From the NCBI GenBank assembly GCA_902476265.1, contig CABSCP010000008.1:1-64000 (forward strand): DNA of 64,000 bases, read 5' to 3'. A program made the position numbers and the translations under genes. The stretch is from an uncultured Lachnospiraceae bacterium. GTDB taxonomy: Bacteria > Bacillota > Clostridia > Lachnospirales > Lachnospiraceae. The notes beneath the pieces are model-generated. The model searched no databases. It saw only the letters and a list, made by a program, of their open reading frames with translations, and was not told where the DNA came from. This document shows positions 18,759 through 27,869 of the stretch, piece by piece. The stretch's first letter is position 1, and each line of letters starts with the position of its first letter.

Positions 18759-18786
18759 GTCAGGGTACCTATACAGATACCCTGAC
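18759..18786 (-). terminator. Hairpin downstream of the glycosidase gene
   Basis: GTCAGGGTA and TACCCTGAC form a 9-bp stem around a 10-nt loop, about 40 bp after the glycosidase stop on the minus strand. There is no clear T run, so terminator function is uncertain. Confidence 0.4.
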
Positions 18787-18826
18787 CTTGCAGCTTACTG
18801 TAAATTTTTCGCCTGTACCCCTGCTT

Positions 18827-21256
18827 TTACACCAGTGCTTCAAAATTTGCGGAGGGTATACTACCGTCAAGTTTAAACTCCCAATAACCATCGCCTGTTT
18901 GTAAACCCTCTAAGGTACATAAACGATTTCCATACATATCCAGTGCCCAGAATATTGGTTTTTTGAAACTGTACACTCTTATTACGCCTTCCAATGTTTC
19001 CATAAATAGCTTTCCTGCCAGATACATTTTATAATCCTTTTCATTTTCACAGACTTCATATCTGGTTTCATCCATTCCGGAACGTCCCATTGCAAAAAGC
19101 ATAAAATGGCCGCTGTTGGAGCATTCCTTCCTATCCAAAGGTAATTTCCATAAGGTAATCCGGTCATTCTTACACTGTATCGTCATCCCATCCCCCAGAC
19201 AGATCTCTTCTTCCGGTTTTCCGGAGAAAATAGAAATATAAGGCGTTTGAACCCTGAAACGAGATTCCTCCGGCTGAAAGATAATTTCCCCTGTGTCAGA
19301 CACAATACTCCCATCCTCCAAAGCTCCCGTACCGGGTTTCAAAACTTCCCATTCTCTCAAAGCCTGGCTTACGACATCTGCAAAAGTCCTGTAGTCATTA
19401 TTTTCTGACAGAACTGCAATGTTGTCAAAAATAAGATAACGCTCATTCAGGCTGATATCTTCAGCTATCTTACGGGTACCTTCTATTTTATACGGTTCAT
19501 AAAATTCTCTTCCCGCATAACTTCTCCTCCATACATCCCTGTAAGGCGATTGTGAAAATAAAACTGCATGTTCTGCATTACGATAATCCCCGTTTCTTAA
19601 AAATCCTCCTGATATAACCACCTCCCCATCTCCATGATAAATATCTCCATCTGTCATAAACGAAGTTTTCAGCTGTGATATATAGGGAAGAATGCTATGT
19701 ACAAGCCGGTGCGGCGAAGGTTGGGTTTTAAGTTCATTCATGGTAAATGTAACCTGGATTTTCTTTTGTGCCTTTTTTATCAGTCCATTCAGAAAAATAT
19801 CAGATAACGCCCCATATTGACAGATCATAGAAGGGTCGTTAAAGGAATCCATAATATCCGCAATCACATCTCCTTCCTGATCGTCATCCCTGTCACTTGT
19901 ATGATAACAGTACAAAATCAATCCGTCCCAATCTTGCAGACAAGCATAGGCTACCGTCATGGGAAATGCGGTAGAATGAAAGGGATATGCACCGTATTCA
20001 TTCCATTCAGTCATCACAAACGGTTTATCCTCCACAAAAGAAGGGGATACCTGTGATATTATATTGGTTCGATGACTCATATCCGGATAGCTGTGTACTC
20101 TAGGATCATTGGACACATTTTCCGCCATATTCGGTACGAGGGTATATTTATCCGACCAGCCCACGGTTGGATGATTGAAATAGGCATTGTTTTCAATCAG
20201 ATCCCCTCTGATGCAGGAATATACATCTGCAATCCCCCTTAGCAAATTTTCTGGAGCAATCGGCACCCTGCAACCGATTCCATGAAGGAAGTCTATCATT
20301 TCACTATGATATTTTTCCTGAAGAATCAAACAGAATTCCACATAGTCCCCATATCTTGCGGGGCTTTTAAAAGAGGACCAGTTTCCCATTGGATCATTTA
20401 TCGGCTGGAAATACTCGCCCGGAGGCGGCAGTTTCACCGTACCGTCTTCCGGCACTTCATCCTTTCCAAGTGCACAGCTGTCCTCAAAGGTCCATGCTGC
20501 CTCTAGATTTCTCCGGTTATGATATTTCATAAGAAGAAAATGATTAAACCGTTGCTGCATTTCTTCAAAATAATATTTCCATCCCGGAAAATGTCTTACC
20601 CGATTGTTGTCAAAAAATATGGAATCCTCATTTGCCAGTTCTACAGTCATAATAGCCGGATCGTCTTTATAAGCCAATTTTGTATATGGATTTTTATGGT
20701 GCAACAATTTTTCTGCATACTCTTTCTGCAAATCAATCATTCTCTGGTTGAAATGACTCACGCATTTCAAATGGGCAGGCACGGCCTCCGGATAGTCCAG
20801 ATCATCCCCCTCCAAAAACACTCTGGCTACCAGGAGATCGAGATGGATATAAATTCCCTTCTTTTTTAACTGGTAAAAGAAATAATCAAAAAGATCCATT
20901 CCTGCAGGATGAAAATTCCGGCTGGTGCCCGAGGCATAATCCAACAAAGGACTTTGCGGATTAGATGTCCATCCCCGGGGACCTGTTATGACATCTGCGG
21001 CATGGAGCCTCACCACATTTACCCCCATTGTGGCCAGTCTGCTGCTTAGTCTTTCCGCGGCCTCATGTGTCGGCATAGCCGCCCGGGCCGGAAAATTCAT
21101 TCCAAAAAATTTTGCACGGATACCGTCATCAAAATACAAATGACCGTCTTTAACAAGTACGAAACCGTGTTTGCCTGCCGGAGCATCCAAAAGCCATTTA
21201 AAATCCATTGCGCCTTCATTGGGAATATTTTTATCAATTCTAACTCTCTGACGCAT
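18827..21256 (-). CDS. Large clan GH-A-type glycoside hydrolase
   Basis: This is an 809-residue protein with a TIM-barrel glycosidase core. MTVELANEDS places the likely acid/base at E210 after asparagine 209, and PFVMTEWNEYGAYPF places the likely nucleophile at E417, the pair typical of retaining clan GH-A enzymes. The barrel begins with KFFGMNFPARAAMPTHEAAERLSSRLATMGVNVVRLH. Beta-rich domains follow after about residue 520. No signal peptide is seen, so it is cytoplasmic. The start at 21256 has GGAGGGAG a few bases upstream, and it overlaps the VOC gene by 17 bp. It is the last gene of the Liv-type cluster. The exact GH family and substrate are not recognised. Confidence 0.75.
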   Translation of the reverse strand: MRQRVRIDKNIPNEGAMDFKWLLDAPAGKHGFVLVKDGHLYFDDGIRAKFFGMNFPARAAMPTHEAAERLSSRLATMGVNVVRLHAADVITGPRGWTSNPQSPLLDYASGTSRNFHPAGMDLFDYFFYQLKKKGIYIHLDLLVARVFLEGDDLDYPEAVPAHLKCVSHFNQRMIDLQKEYAEKLLHHKNPYTKLAYKDDPAIMTVELANEDSIFFDNNRVRHFPGWKYYFEEMQQRFNHFLLMKYHNRRNLEAAWTFEDSCALGKDEVPEDGTVKLPPPGEYFQPINDPMGNWSSFKSPARYGDYVEFCLILQEKYHSEMIDFLHGIGCRVPIAPENLLRGIADVYSCIRGDLIENNAYFNHPTVGWSDKYTLVPNMAENVSNDPRVHSYPDMSHRTNIISQVSPSFVEDKPFVMTEWNEYGAYPFHSTAFPMTVAYACLQDWDGLILYCYHTSDRDDDQEGDVIADIMDSFNDPSMICQYGALSDIFLNGLIKKAQKKIQVTFTMNELKTQPSPHRLVHSILPYISQLKTSFMTDGDIYHGDGEVVISGGFLRNGDYRNAEHAVLFSQSPYRDVWRRSYAGREFYEPYKIEGTRKIAEDISLNERYLIFDNIAVLSENNDYRTFADVVSQALREWEVLKPGTGALEDGSIVSDTGEIIFQPEESRFRVQTPYISIFSGKPEEEICLGDGMTIQCKNDRITLWKLPLDRKECSNSGHFMLFAMGRSGMDETRYEVCENEKDYKMYLAGKLFMETLEGVIRVYSFKKPIFWALDMYGNRLCTLEGLQTGDGYWEFKLDGSIPSANFEALV

Positions 21257-21743
21257 TATCTCCCTCCGTTTTCTCAAATGACTCCAAAAGCTCTATACAG
21301 CATTTTAACTGTTCCGTGGCATCTAAATAGGCATATCGCCCGCTCCTATCAGAATAGTATCCAGTCTGTCTTAAACTAATACCGGAATTTTCGCATCTGT
21401 CTATCGCTCTCTCCATATTGGAAACATGGAATGCAATATGATGAAACCCTTCTCCATGTTCACTGATCCAGTCCCTCCATATAGAAGGGGCTGCATTAGG
21501 CTGTATCAGTTCAATCTCAAATTCCGGACTGAACTTCAGGAATGCAAGAAGTGCCTCTGCTTCTCGGGCCGGTTTTCCGTCATATACCGTTTCCGTCATA
21601 CTGTATTCCCCTGCCGAAACCGCTTTTGTCGCCTGAATTCCAAAAAACTTTGAAAACTTTTCTCTATATTCTTCAATATCTTCAACAACAAATGCAATTT
21701 GGCGGATACTGCTATCCTTTAAAACTCTTTTCAGATCTTCCAT
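21240..21743 (-). CDS. VOC-family protein, methylmalonyl-CoA-epimerase/glyoxalase-like
   Basis: This 167-residue protein has the paired beta-alpha-beta units of the vicinal-oxygen-chelate fold: IRQIAFVVEDIEEYREKFSKFFG at the front and HGEGFHHIAFHVSNMERAIDRCENSG in the second half. The histidine/glutamate positions fit a divalent metal site. Members include methylmalonyl-CoA epimerase, glyoxalase and sugar-modifying enzymes, so the reaction is open. The start at 21743 has AGGAGG 7 nt upstream. It follows a strong hairpin and overlaps the glycosidase gene by 17 bp, so those two genes are expressed together. Confidence 0.8.
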   Translation of the reverse strand: MEDLKRVLKDSSIRQIAFVVEDIEEYREKFSKFFGIQATKAVSAGEYSMTETVYDGKPAREAEALLAFLKFSPEFEIELIQPNAAPSIWRDWISEHGEGFHHIAFHVSNMERAIDRCENSGISLRQTGYYSDRSGRYAYLDATEQLKCCIELLESFEKTEGDNASES

Positions 21744-21761
21744 TTTCCATCCTCCTAATAG

Positions 21762-21812
21762 AAAAAACCGTCGGAACCGACAGCAAATGTTCTGCTCCTT
21801 TCCGACGGTTTT
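21762..21812 (-). terminator. Strong hairpin after the Liv-type binding-protein gene
   Basis: AAACCGTCGGAA and TTCCGACGGTTT pair perfectly and T runs occur on either side, so it could end transcription in both directions. It lies between the binding-protein stop (21826) and the VOC start (21743), and so would reduce expression of the last two genes of the cluster. Confidence 0.75.
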
Positions 21813-21825
21813 ATTCACATTAAAA

Positions 21826-23166
21826 TTAATATCCCGCTATTTTTGTTGCGATATCCCGTTCTTCCTGTGTCAAAGAGGAGCTGCCGCTTTTAAATATTAC
21901 GAATTCACCATCTTTGATCTGATACATTGCCATGGGCTTAATCATCTGCCTCAAATCCATATCATATTCCAGAGAAGCGCCAGAGCAAGGTTCTTCTAAT
22001 CCTGACAGTTCTCCCACATGATCCTTTAAAATTTTACTGTCTGTTGTCTTATATTCCTTGCAGCAATTTAAAACTGCCATTACTGTATCATAAGCCTGTC
22101 CTGCAAAGGCATCCGCCATTTCATTATATTGTGAAGAGTAGTCATTAATAAAACGTTCAAGTGTAGGAGTAACATCCATAGACTCAATTATAGAAGGGAA
22201 ATATACGGGTGCGCTGGTTACTACATAAATATTTTCACCCGTATCACCTACTATATCCAAAAACTCCTCCATAGCACATTGGCCGGTGCTCAAAATTTTC
22301 AGATCATCATCTTTTAATCCCAAACTATCCATTTGAAGAACAATCGATGCTACTGTTGAATAGTCCCCACTGATCAACACAACATCAATATCTCCCTGAT
22401 TAAACAGAGAAGAGATCACCGGTGTAAAATCTTTGGTTGTACCTGCTACGAATAATTCCTTATACAGATTGGCTCCGGTTTCCTCACATTTTGCTTCCAA
22501 CATATGAATGCCCAGATCTGTGGTATCGGCCTGTGCTCCAATAAAGCCTACATTTTTTCCTTCCAGTTCTTCTGTTGCAATTTTAGCATACAACATATGT
22601 TCATATTTCCCTGTCATGGCAATTGCGTAGATATAATCGCCCAACTTACAGAAATCAGGATGGGAGCCTGTGGGAGAAAACATTAAAAGCTCATTCTCCA
22701 CAAATATAGGTGCCGCCGCCATAGCGCATGCCGATGAAAAACTTCCCATCGCCGCTATATATTTGTCCTTGCCAGCCGCAATTAAATTAGCTACATTCAC
22801 ACATTCCGTTGTATCTCCTTTATCATCATAAAAATCAATCGTGACGGGCTGACCGTTAATCCCTCCATTGTCTTCGTTCCAGTGTTTAACTGCCAGTTCC
22901 ATGCCTCTTTGAATGGATGTTCCAAACTGCATCATATTTCCCGTCAGAGGCAAATATGCCGCGAGCGCTGTTTTTCCGTTCTCGATCATAACCGTATTTT
23001 CCACTGCATCGGCTTCTTCAGGAATTTCAGACATAACACTATGCGTTTCTTCTTTAACTGCAGTCACTTTTTCACTCTGTAAGTTGGCCGACTGGTCTGT
23101 ATTAGTCGCACCACATCCTGTAAAAATCAGCATTATTGCCAATGAAAGCGCCATTATTTTTTTCAT
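21826..23166 (-). CDS. Branched-chain-amino-acid-type ABC substrate-binding lipoprotein
   Basis: This 446-residue lipoprotein has a short signal peptide ending in FTGC (C18) and a type I periplasmic-binding fold of the LivJ/amide-binding kind: IAAYLPLTGNMMQFGTSIQRGMELAVKHWN, then NGGINGQPVTIDFYDDKGD. It would capture the substrate for the LivHMGF importer further upstream in the same unit. The start overlaps the preceding URO-D-like gene by 4 bp. The family binds leucine-type amino acids but also urea, amides and aromatic acids; the surrounding enzymes suggest something other than a plain amino acid. Confidence 0.88.
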   Translation of the reverse strand: MKKIMALSLAIMLIFTGCGATNTDQSANLQSEKVTAVKEETHSVMSEIPEEADAVENTVMIENGKTALAAYLPLTGNMMQFGTSIQRGMELAVKHWNEDNGGINGQPVTIDFYDDKGDTTECVNVANLIAAGKDKYIAAMGSFSSACAMAAAPIFVENELLMFSPTGSHPDFCKLGDYIYAIAMTGKYEHMLYAKIATEELEGKNVGFIGAQADTTDLGIHMLEAKCEETGANLYKELFVAGTTKDFTPVISSLFNQGDIDVVLISGDYSTVASIVLQMDSLGLKDDDLKILSTGQCAMEEFLDIVGDTGENIYVVTSAPVYFPSIIESMDVTPTLERFINDYSSQYNEMADAFAGQAYDTVMAVLNCCKEYKTTDSKILKDHVGELSGLEEPCSGASLEYDMDLRQMIKPMAMYQIKDGEFVIFKSGSSSLTQEERDIATKIAGY

Positions 23167-24269
23167 ACTTCTCTTTCCTCCTTCGCTTTTCCAGATGCTG
23201 CACGCTCCTGTGCTACTTCTTCCATCACTTCATGCCATACTCCAAAACGATGATGCGCGTTGAAATTGAAGCCACAACCGCCCGCAATGATCAGTTTATT
23301 TCCGGCTTCTTCAATGGCGGTATCCACCCGCCTGCGAATCAGCTTTTTTGTTTCTTCCCTGTCCGTTCCGGAAAAATCATCCTTACAGAAACCTGCTGCC
23401 CGGTAATCCTGTCCTTCACAGTTATGATCAATGCCGCCAACCAAAACCTTGTCCGTTACTTCACGCATTTCCTTCATACTTCTTTGCGTCAGTCTGTGAG
23501 TGTCCGACCAGTTGAAAGCATCCACAGGATAGTCCAAAAACCAGTCCGCATATTCTTTTCTGCCATTACACATATGGCACATATTAAAATAGGTCTTATC
23601 CTTTACCCTATTCAAAAGACGTACCGATGGCTTCTTTTCGTATTCTTCGAACATCTCTCTGCCCATTTTTTCTGCCATACAATTCTGAACTGCATAGAAA
23701 AATCCGGCTGCTCCTGCATCTACAAAGGCTTCCATCAGCCTGGCATTGGTTTCCTCCACTACCTCAAGACCAATCTTTGCATATTTTTCCGAATACCTGA
23801 AATGATCCACAATCTGTTCTTCTCTGAAAAATCCTCCCGTCATTTCCCCCATCCAGATAAAGGGGCTGAAAACGGTCGCAATAACCGGAACATCTCCCTG
23901 AAAATAGTCATTGATCCGGGCAACTACTTCTACTTCCCGCGCAAGGGAATTCCCCAAAATCTTTTTTGGAGTCAGCTGCGCCCACTGATGCGGATCATTT
24001 ACTACAAATTTTTCTACCCCCATCCATGCCTGAAAGTTCATATCCGTAACCGGAGAGATCACCTGGCCGAAAGCTTCCGTAAAATACATGCCGCTCGGGT
24101 TATGTTTAATAAAATCAAAATCATGAACTTTCTGAAAACCGATCAGCGCTTCCGCCAGATCTTTGGCGTTTGGTTCCTCTCTGCTGTGTGCAGGTCCCCA
24201 TGCTGTATAGCATGGCTTATCAAGCCATTCGCCCCTCAAGGTTGCCAAAACTCTCTCTTTGTGTGTCAT
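23163..24269 (-). CDS. URO-D-fold protein, likely methyltransferase-type
   Basis: This 368-residue protein belongs to the uroporphyrinogen decarboxylase superfamily. It begins MTHKERVLATLRGEWLDKP, the usual opening of these barrels, and ends with GGIDHNCEGQD and GNKLIIAGGCGFNF, a C-terminal glycine-cysteine segment seen in corrinoid-linked methyltransferase relatives. True HemE is ruled out by context: no heme genes are near, and it sits between a Gfo/Idh/MocA gene and a Liv-type binding protein. AGGAGG lies 7 nt before the start. A role in removing a methyl group from the imported compound is possible but unproved. Confidence 0.75.
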   Translation of the reverse strand: MTHKERVLATLRGEWLDKPCYTAWGPAHSREEPNAKDLAEALIGFQKVHDFDFIKHNPSGMYFTEAFGQVISPVTDMNFQAWMGVEKFVVNDPHQWAQLTPKKILGNSLAREVEVVARINDYFQGDVPVIATVFSPFIWMGEMTGGFFREEQIVDHFRYSEKYAKIGLEVVEETNARLMEAFVDAGAAGFFYAVQNCMAEKMGREMFEEYEKKPSVRLLNRVKDKTYFNMCHMCNGRKEYADWFLDYPVDAFNWSDTHRLTQRSMKEMREVTDKVLVGGIDHNCEGQDYRAAGFCKDDFSGTDREETKKLIRRRVDTAIEEAGNKLIIAGGCGFNFNAHHRFGVWHEVMEEVAQERAASGKAKEEREV

Positions 24270-24291
24270 CCCTATACCTCCTCTTAAAAAA

Positions 24292-25341
24292 TTATTTATC
24301 TGCCATGGTATCCCATTTACAGTTCACCTTTTCCCAGGCCCCCGTTTTGCCGGACCGTTGTATGGCGTCCATAACCTCCATACATTTCAATCCATCCACG
24401 GCATCAGCCAAAACAGGCTGTCCGGAAATAACAGCATCTAAAAAATCCCAAACAACATCATATCCCGCTTTCTCTTTTTCAGTCTTTTCCATGCTGACAT
24501 TCATCTGAAATCCGTCTCTTTTTTCCAGAACAATTTCTGACTTTGCATTGATTCTCAGTGTTCCCTGTGTTCCCAGTATTTTCGTCTCCACATCCGCTTC
24601 TCCATAGTTACACCAACTGGTAAAAAGCATGCCATGGATTCCATCCTCCAGTCTCATCAGCACCATAGCTGTATCTTCATGATGAATAAAGCTTCCATCG
24701 GCGTAACGTTTATCCAAAGCAGGAACAGCAGCCATCACTTCTTTGATGTCACAGTCAAGCAGATAACGGATCAGATCCACTCTGTGGCATCCGACATTTA
24801 GCATCACCCCTCCCACGTTTTCCAGCTGTCTGTCATAAAAGGTTTTTTCGTCCCCACATATAAAATATTCTACACCCGGATTCGTCAAGAACGAGTAGAA
24901 CATAAGAGGTCTGCCTACCGCTCCCTCTCTTATCATTCTCGATGCTATTTGATATTCGCTGTAATGTCTCTGACTGAAAGCAATTGACAACTTTTTCCCT
25001 GATTCTTTCCAGACTCTGGTCATTTCTTTTGCTTCTTTTAGATTCATTCCCATCGGCTTTTCACAGAGCACATGCTTTCCCGCCTTCAGACAGGCAATTA
25101 CCGTATCACAATGGTATTTTTCAGGTGTGCAAACCAGTACCGCATCTATCTGCGGGTCAGACAACATTTCTTCCAGACTGCCGAAGACCTTTGTCCGGTA
25201 TTTCTTTGCAAATTCCTCCGCATTCTTTCTTATCGGATCAAACACTCCCTGCAGTATAACGCCCTTTTTATAAGCACTGCAGGCTGGCGCATGTCTTTTT
25301 TGCGCAATTGCGCCGCAACCGACTATCGCTACCTTCACCAT
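24292..25341 (-). CDS. Gfo/Idh/MocA-family NAD(P)-dependent oxidoreductase
   Basis: This 349-residue dehydrogenase has the Rossmann motif VAIVGCGAIAQKRH at 4-17, the EKP signature in HVLCEKPMGMNLKEAKEM, and a C-terminal alpha/beta domain with GGVMLNVGCHRVDLIRYLL, where the histidine matches the catalytic residue in the family. Members oxidise or reduce sugars and cyclitols, for example myo-inositol. It lies 6 bp downstream of livF and 22 bp upstream of the URO-D gene in the same unit. The substrate is not identifiable here; the neighbouring glycosidase suggests a sugar or cyclitol. Confidence 0.88.
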   Translation of the reverse strand: MVKVAIVGCGAIAQKRHAPACSAYKKGVILQGVFDPIRKNAEEFAKKYRTKVFGSLEEMLSDPQIDAVLVCTPEKYHCDTVIACLKAGKHVLCEKPMGMNLKEAKEMTRVWKESGKKLSIAFSQRHYSEYQIASRMIREGAVGRPLMFYSFLTNPGVEYFICGDEKTFYDRQLENVGGVMLNVGCHRVDLIRYLLDCDIKEVMAAVPALDKRYADGSFIHHEDTAMVLMRLEDGIHGMLFTSWCNYGEADVETKILGTQGTLRINAKSEIVLEKRDGFQMNVSMEKTEKEKAGYDVVWDFLDAVISGQPVLADAVDGLKCMEVMDAIQRSGKTGAWEKVNCKWDTMADK

Positions 25342-25346
25342 TTCCT

Positions 25347-26060
25347 CTATCCTCCCAAATACGCCTTACGTACCATATCACTCTCCAGTAATATTTTTGC
25401 ATCATCAGTCAATGCAATTTTCCCTGTTTCGAGCACATAAGCCCTGTTGGATATTTTTAATGCCATTCTGGCGTTTTGTTCCACCAGAAGAACGGAAGTT
25501 CCGCTTTCCCGTATCCGCTTTATCAATTCAAATATTTCCTGCACCAGGAAAGGTGCAAGTCCCAACGAAGGCTCATCCATCAGCATCAGTTTAGGCGCTG
25601 CCATAAGGGCCCTGCCCACCGCCAACATCTGCTGTTCTCCTCCTGATAAAGTACCTGCCGTCTGATTTTTTCTTTCTTTCAACCGGGGAAACATTTCATA
25701 AACTCTTTCAAATCCTTCATCCCGTTGCTGTGGGCTTGCCAGATAGGCCCCCATCTCTAAATTTTCTTTTACACTCATTTCCGGAAATACCTGCCTGCCT
25801 TCAGGGACAAGCACAAGTCCCTGCTTCACAATATCTTTTGTATTCGAATTGGTAATGTCCTTCCCCTCGTAAGTAATTCTGCCTTTTCTTGGCTTTATCA
25901 GTCCCATGACGGTCTTCATTGTTGTAGATTTTCCGGCTCCGTTTGCACCGATCATGGTAACTATTTCTCCCTTTTTAACCTCAAGATTTATACCCATCAA
26001 TGCACTAATCGCTCCATAAGAAACTTCCAAATCCTCAATTTTTAAAATTGTTTCACTCAT
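25347..26060 (-). CDS. livF: Liv-type ABC transporter ATPase LivF
   Basis: This 237-residue ATPase has Walker A GANGAGKST, the signature LSGGEQQMLAVGRAL and Walker B LMLMDEPSLGLAP. The N-terminus LKIEDLEVSYGAISALMGINLEVKKGE and length are those of LivF, the second ATPase of branched-chain-type importers. It begins 3 bp after livG. Together with LivG it powers LivH and LivM. Confidence 0.93.
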   Translation of the reverse strand: MSETILKIEDLEVSYGAISALMGINLEVKKGEIVTMIGANGAGKSTTMKTVMGLIKPRKGRITYEGKDITNSNTKDIVKQGLVLVPEGRQVFPEMSVKENLEMGAYLASPQQRDEGFERVYEMFPRLKERKNQTAGTLSGGEQQMLAVGRALMAAPKLMLMDEPSLGLAPFLVQEIFELIKRIRESGTSVLLVEQNARMALKISNRAYVLETGKIALTDDAKILLESDMVRKAYLGG

Positions 26061-26063
26061 CTG

Positions 26064-26834
26064 CTACACCTCTTTTCCAAGGTAGGCTTCTATCACTTTC
26101 TGATTTTCTTTAACCTCTTTGGGAATTCCCTGCGCAATCTGGACTCCATAATCCAGCACATAAAGCCGGTCGCAGATATTCATAACAAATTTCATGTCAT
26201 GTTCAATCAAAAGAATGGTATATCCCTCATCCCGAAGCTGCCAAATAATACCCATTAATTCCCTTGTTTCCTGCTCATTCATTCCCGCTGCAGGCTCATC
26301 CAGCAAAATCACCTTTGGCTGTGTCGCTATGCATCTTGCTATCTCAAGTCTTCTTTGCGCACCATAGGGGAGACTGTCTGCCAAATGATATCTCAATTCC
26401 CTCAGATTCATAAACTCCAGAATTTCAAGCGCTCTTTCTTCTCCTTCCTGCTCCTCCTTTTCCCTTCTTTTCGTTTTAAAAACCGCATCAAATAGATTAC
26501 TTTTTGTTCTGCTGTGCATTCCTACTGTCACATTGTCCATCACCGTAAGTTTTTTAAATAATCGAATATTTTGAAAAGTTCTTGATATTCCCAATTCAGC
26601 AATTTTGTATGGTTTTTTCCCCGTAACATCAATCCCTTCCAAATAGACTTTGCCTTCCGTTGGCGTATAAATACCTGTTATCAGATTAAACAAAGTCGTT
26701 TTTCCTGCTCCGTTAGGACCAATAACGCCCACGATCTCGCCTCGGTTTATCGATATATTAATATTGCTAAGAGCTGTCAGACCGCCAAATTTTTGTGTAA
26801 CACTTTCTACTTTCAGCATTTCATTTTCCGGCAT
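26064..26834 (-). CDS. livG: Liv-type ABC transporter ATPase LivG
   Basis: This 256-residue ATPase has Walker A GPNGAGKTT, the LivG-specific signature LPYGAQRRLEIAR and Walker B VILLDEPAAGMNEQE, plus the LLIEHDMKFVMNICDRL switch region. The C-terminal IAQGIPKEVKENQKVIEAYLG is also typical of LivG. The start at 26834 has AGGAGAGG just upstream and overlaps the livM stop by 14 bp. Confidence 0.93.
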   Translation of the reverse strand: MPENEMLKVESVTQKFGGLTALSNINISINRGEIVGVIGPNGAGKTTLFNLITGIYTPTEGKVYLEGIDVTGKKPYKIAELGISRTFQNIRLFKKLTVMDNVTVGMHSRTKSNLFDAVFKTKRREKEEQEGEERALEILEFMNLRELRYHLADSLPYGAQRRLEIARCIATQPKVILLDEPAAGMNEQETRELMGIIWQLRDEGYTILLIEHDMKFVMNICDRLYVLDYGVQIAQGIPKEVKENQKVIEAYLGKEV

Positions 26835-27855
26835 TCCTCTCCTTTTCCCCCTCTCCCGCTGTTTTTTCGTTCACATTATGCTTTTCCATGTTTAATTGCT
26901 GCCTAAGGTATTTAAAATTAACTTTTCCCAGCAAGCCACTCGGTATAAAAAGCATTGTGACCACAATAATTAGTCCATAAATCAAATAGCGGTATGTGCT
27001 CAACCCCCGCGTTATTTCTGGCAAAATGGATAAAGCAATTGCTCCTACATAGCTGCCTGGAAGGCTCCCCATGCCTCCAAAAAGAGTCATGGACATAACC
27101 TTAACCGAAATTTCATTGGTAAAGCTTGTTGGGTCAATATAGGTGGTATAAACCGCATAAAAACCTCCTGTCAGCCCTGCCATCATAGTTGATATCACAA
27201 AAGTCATGGCTTTGTACTTAAATACATGTATTCCCATGGCCTCCGCAGCAATATCGTCCTCACGGATCGATAAAATCGCCCTTCCTATTCTCGAATCCAG
27301 CATAGCCTTTATTACATACGTGAATACAATAGTAATGAATAGCATTAGAAAGTAAAACTGTCGAGGTGATGAAAAAACAAAACTGCCAATTTTCAATCTC
27401 GGAATATTCATTATTCCCATAGGCCCATTTGTCAAGTTCGTCTGATTTATCTCAATTAAACGTACGATTTCCGAAAACCCCATGGTAACGACAGAAAAAT
27501 AAAAACCTTTTAAGCGCAATGTAGGAAGTGCCAGAAACAGACTCGCGATACCGGCGACCAACATTCCCAGAAGCATTGCGCAAAGTACGTCCATTTGACC
27601 GGCATGCTTCGTCAGTATTCCTACACAATAGGCACCGATCCCATAAAATCCGGCATGGGCCATAGAAAACTGTCCCATATACCCTGTAAGCAGGTTAAAG
27701 CTAAGAGTAAGAGCGGTAAACATCAGTGCAACAACACTGATTCTCATTAAGTAAACGTCCGTAACCAGAAATGGATATATCACTGCCAGAACGAAAAGAA
27801 CAAGCAATGTCTGTACCTGGTGAAGTGCGATATAATTAATAACTCTTTTCCCCAT
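26821..27855 (-). CDS. livM: Liv-type ABC transporter permease LivM
   Basis: This is a permease of about 344 residues with eight to ten hydrophobic helices. The family motif LTGYMGQFSMAHAGFYGIGAY and the later GIAMS-like region GGMGSLPGSYVGA identify it as LivM. The start at 27855 (MGKRVINYIALHQ) has GAGGGG upstream; the ATG 18 bp earlier overlaps the livH stop but is less well placed. It pairs with LivH to form the pore. Confidence 0.92.
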   Translation of the reverse strand: MGKRVINYIALHQVQTLLVLFVLAVIYPFLVTDVYLMRISVVALMFTALTLSFNLLTGYMGQFSMAHAGFYGIGAYCVGILTKHAGQMDVLCAMLLGMLVAGIASLFLALPTLRLKGFYFSVVTMGFSEIVRLIEINQTNLTNGPMGIMNIPRLKIGSFVFSSPRQFYFLMLFITIVFTYVIKAMLDSRIGRAILSIREDDIAAEAMGIHVFKYKAMTFVISTMMAGLTGGFYAVYTTYIDPTSFTNEISVKVMSMTLFGGMGSLPGSYVGAIALSILPEITRGLSTYRYLIYGLIIVVTMLFIPSGLLGKVNFKYLRQQLNMEKHNVNEKTAGEGEKERNAGK

Positions 27856-27869
27856 GTCTCTTTCCCCTC

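Noticed and set aside
23136..24287. 383-codon plus-strand open frame
   Set aside because: It lies exactly opposite the URO-D gene, has no ribosome site, and its translation is a Cys/His/Phe-rich string typical of an antisense shadow.
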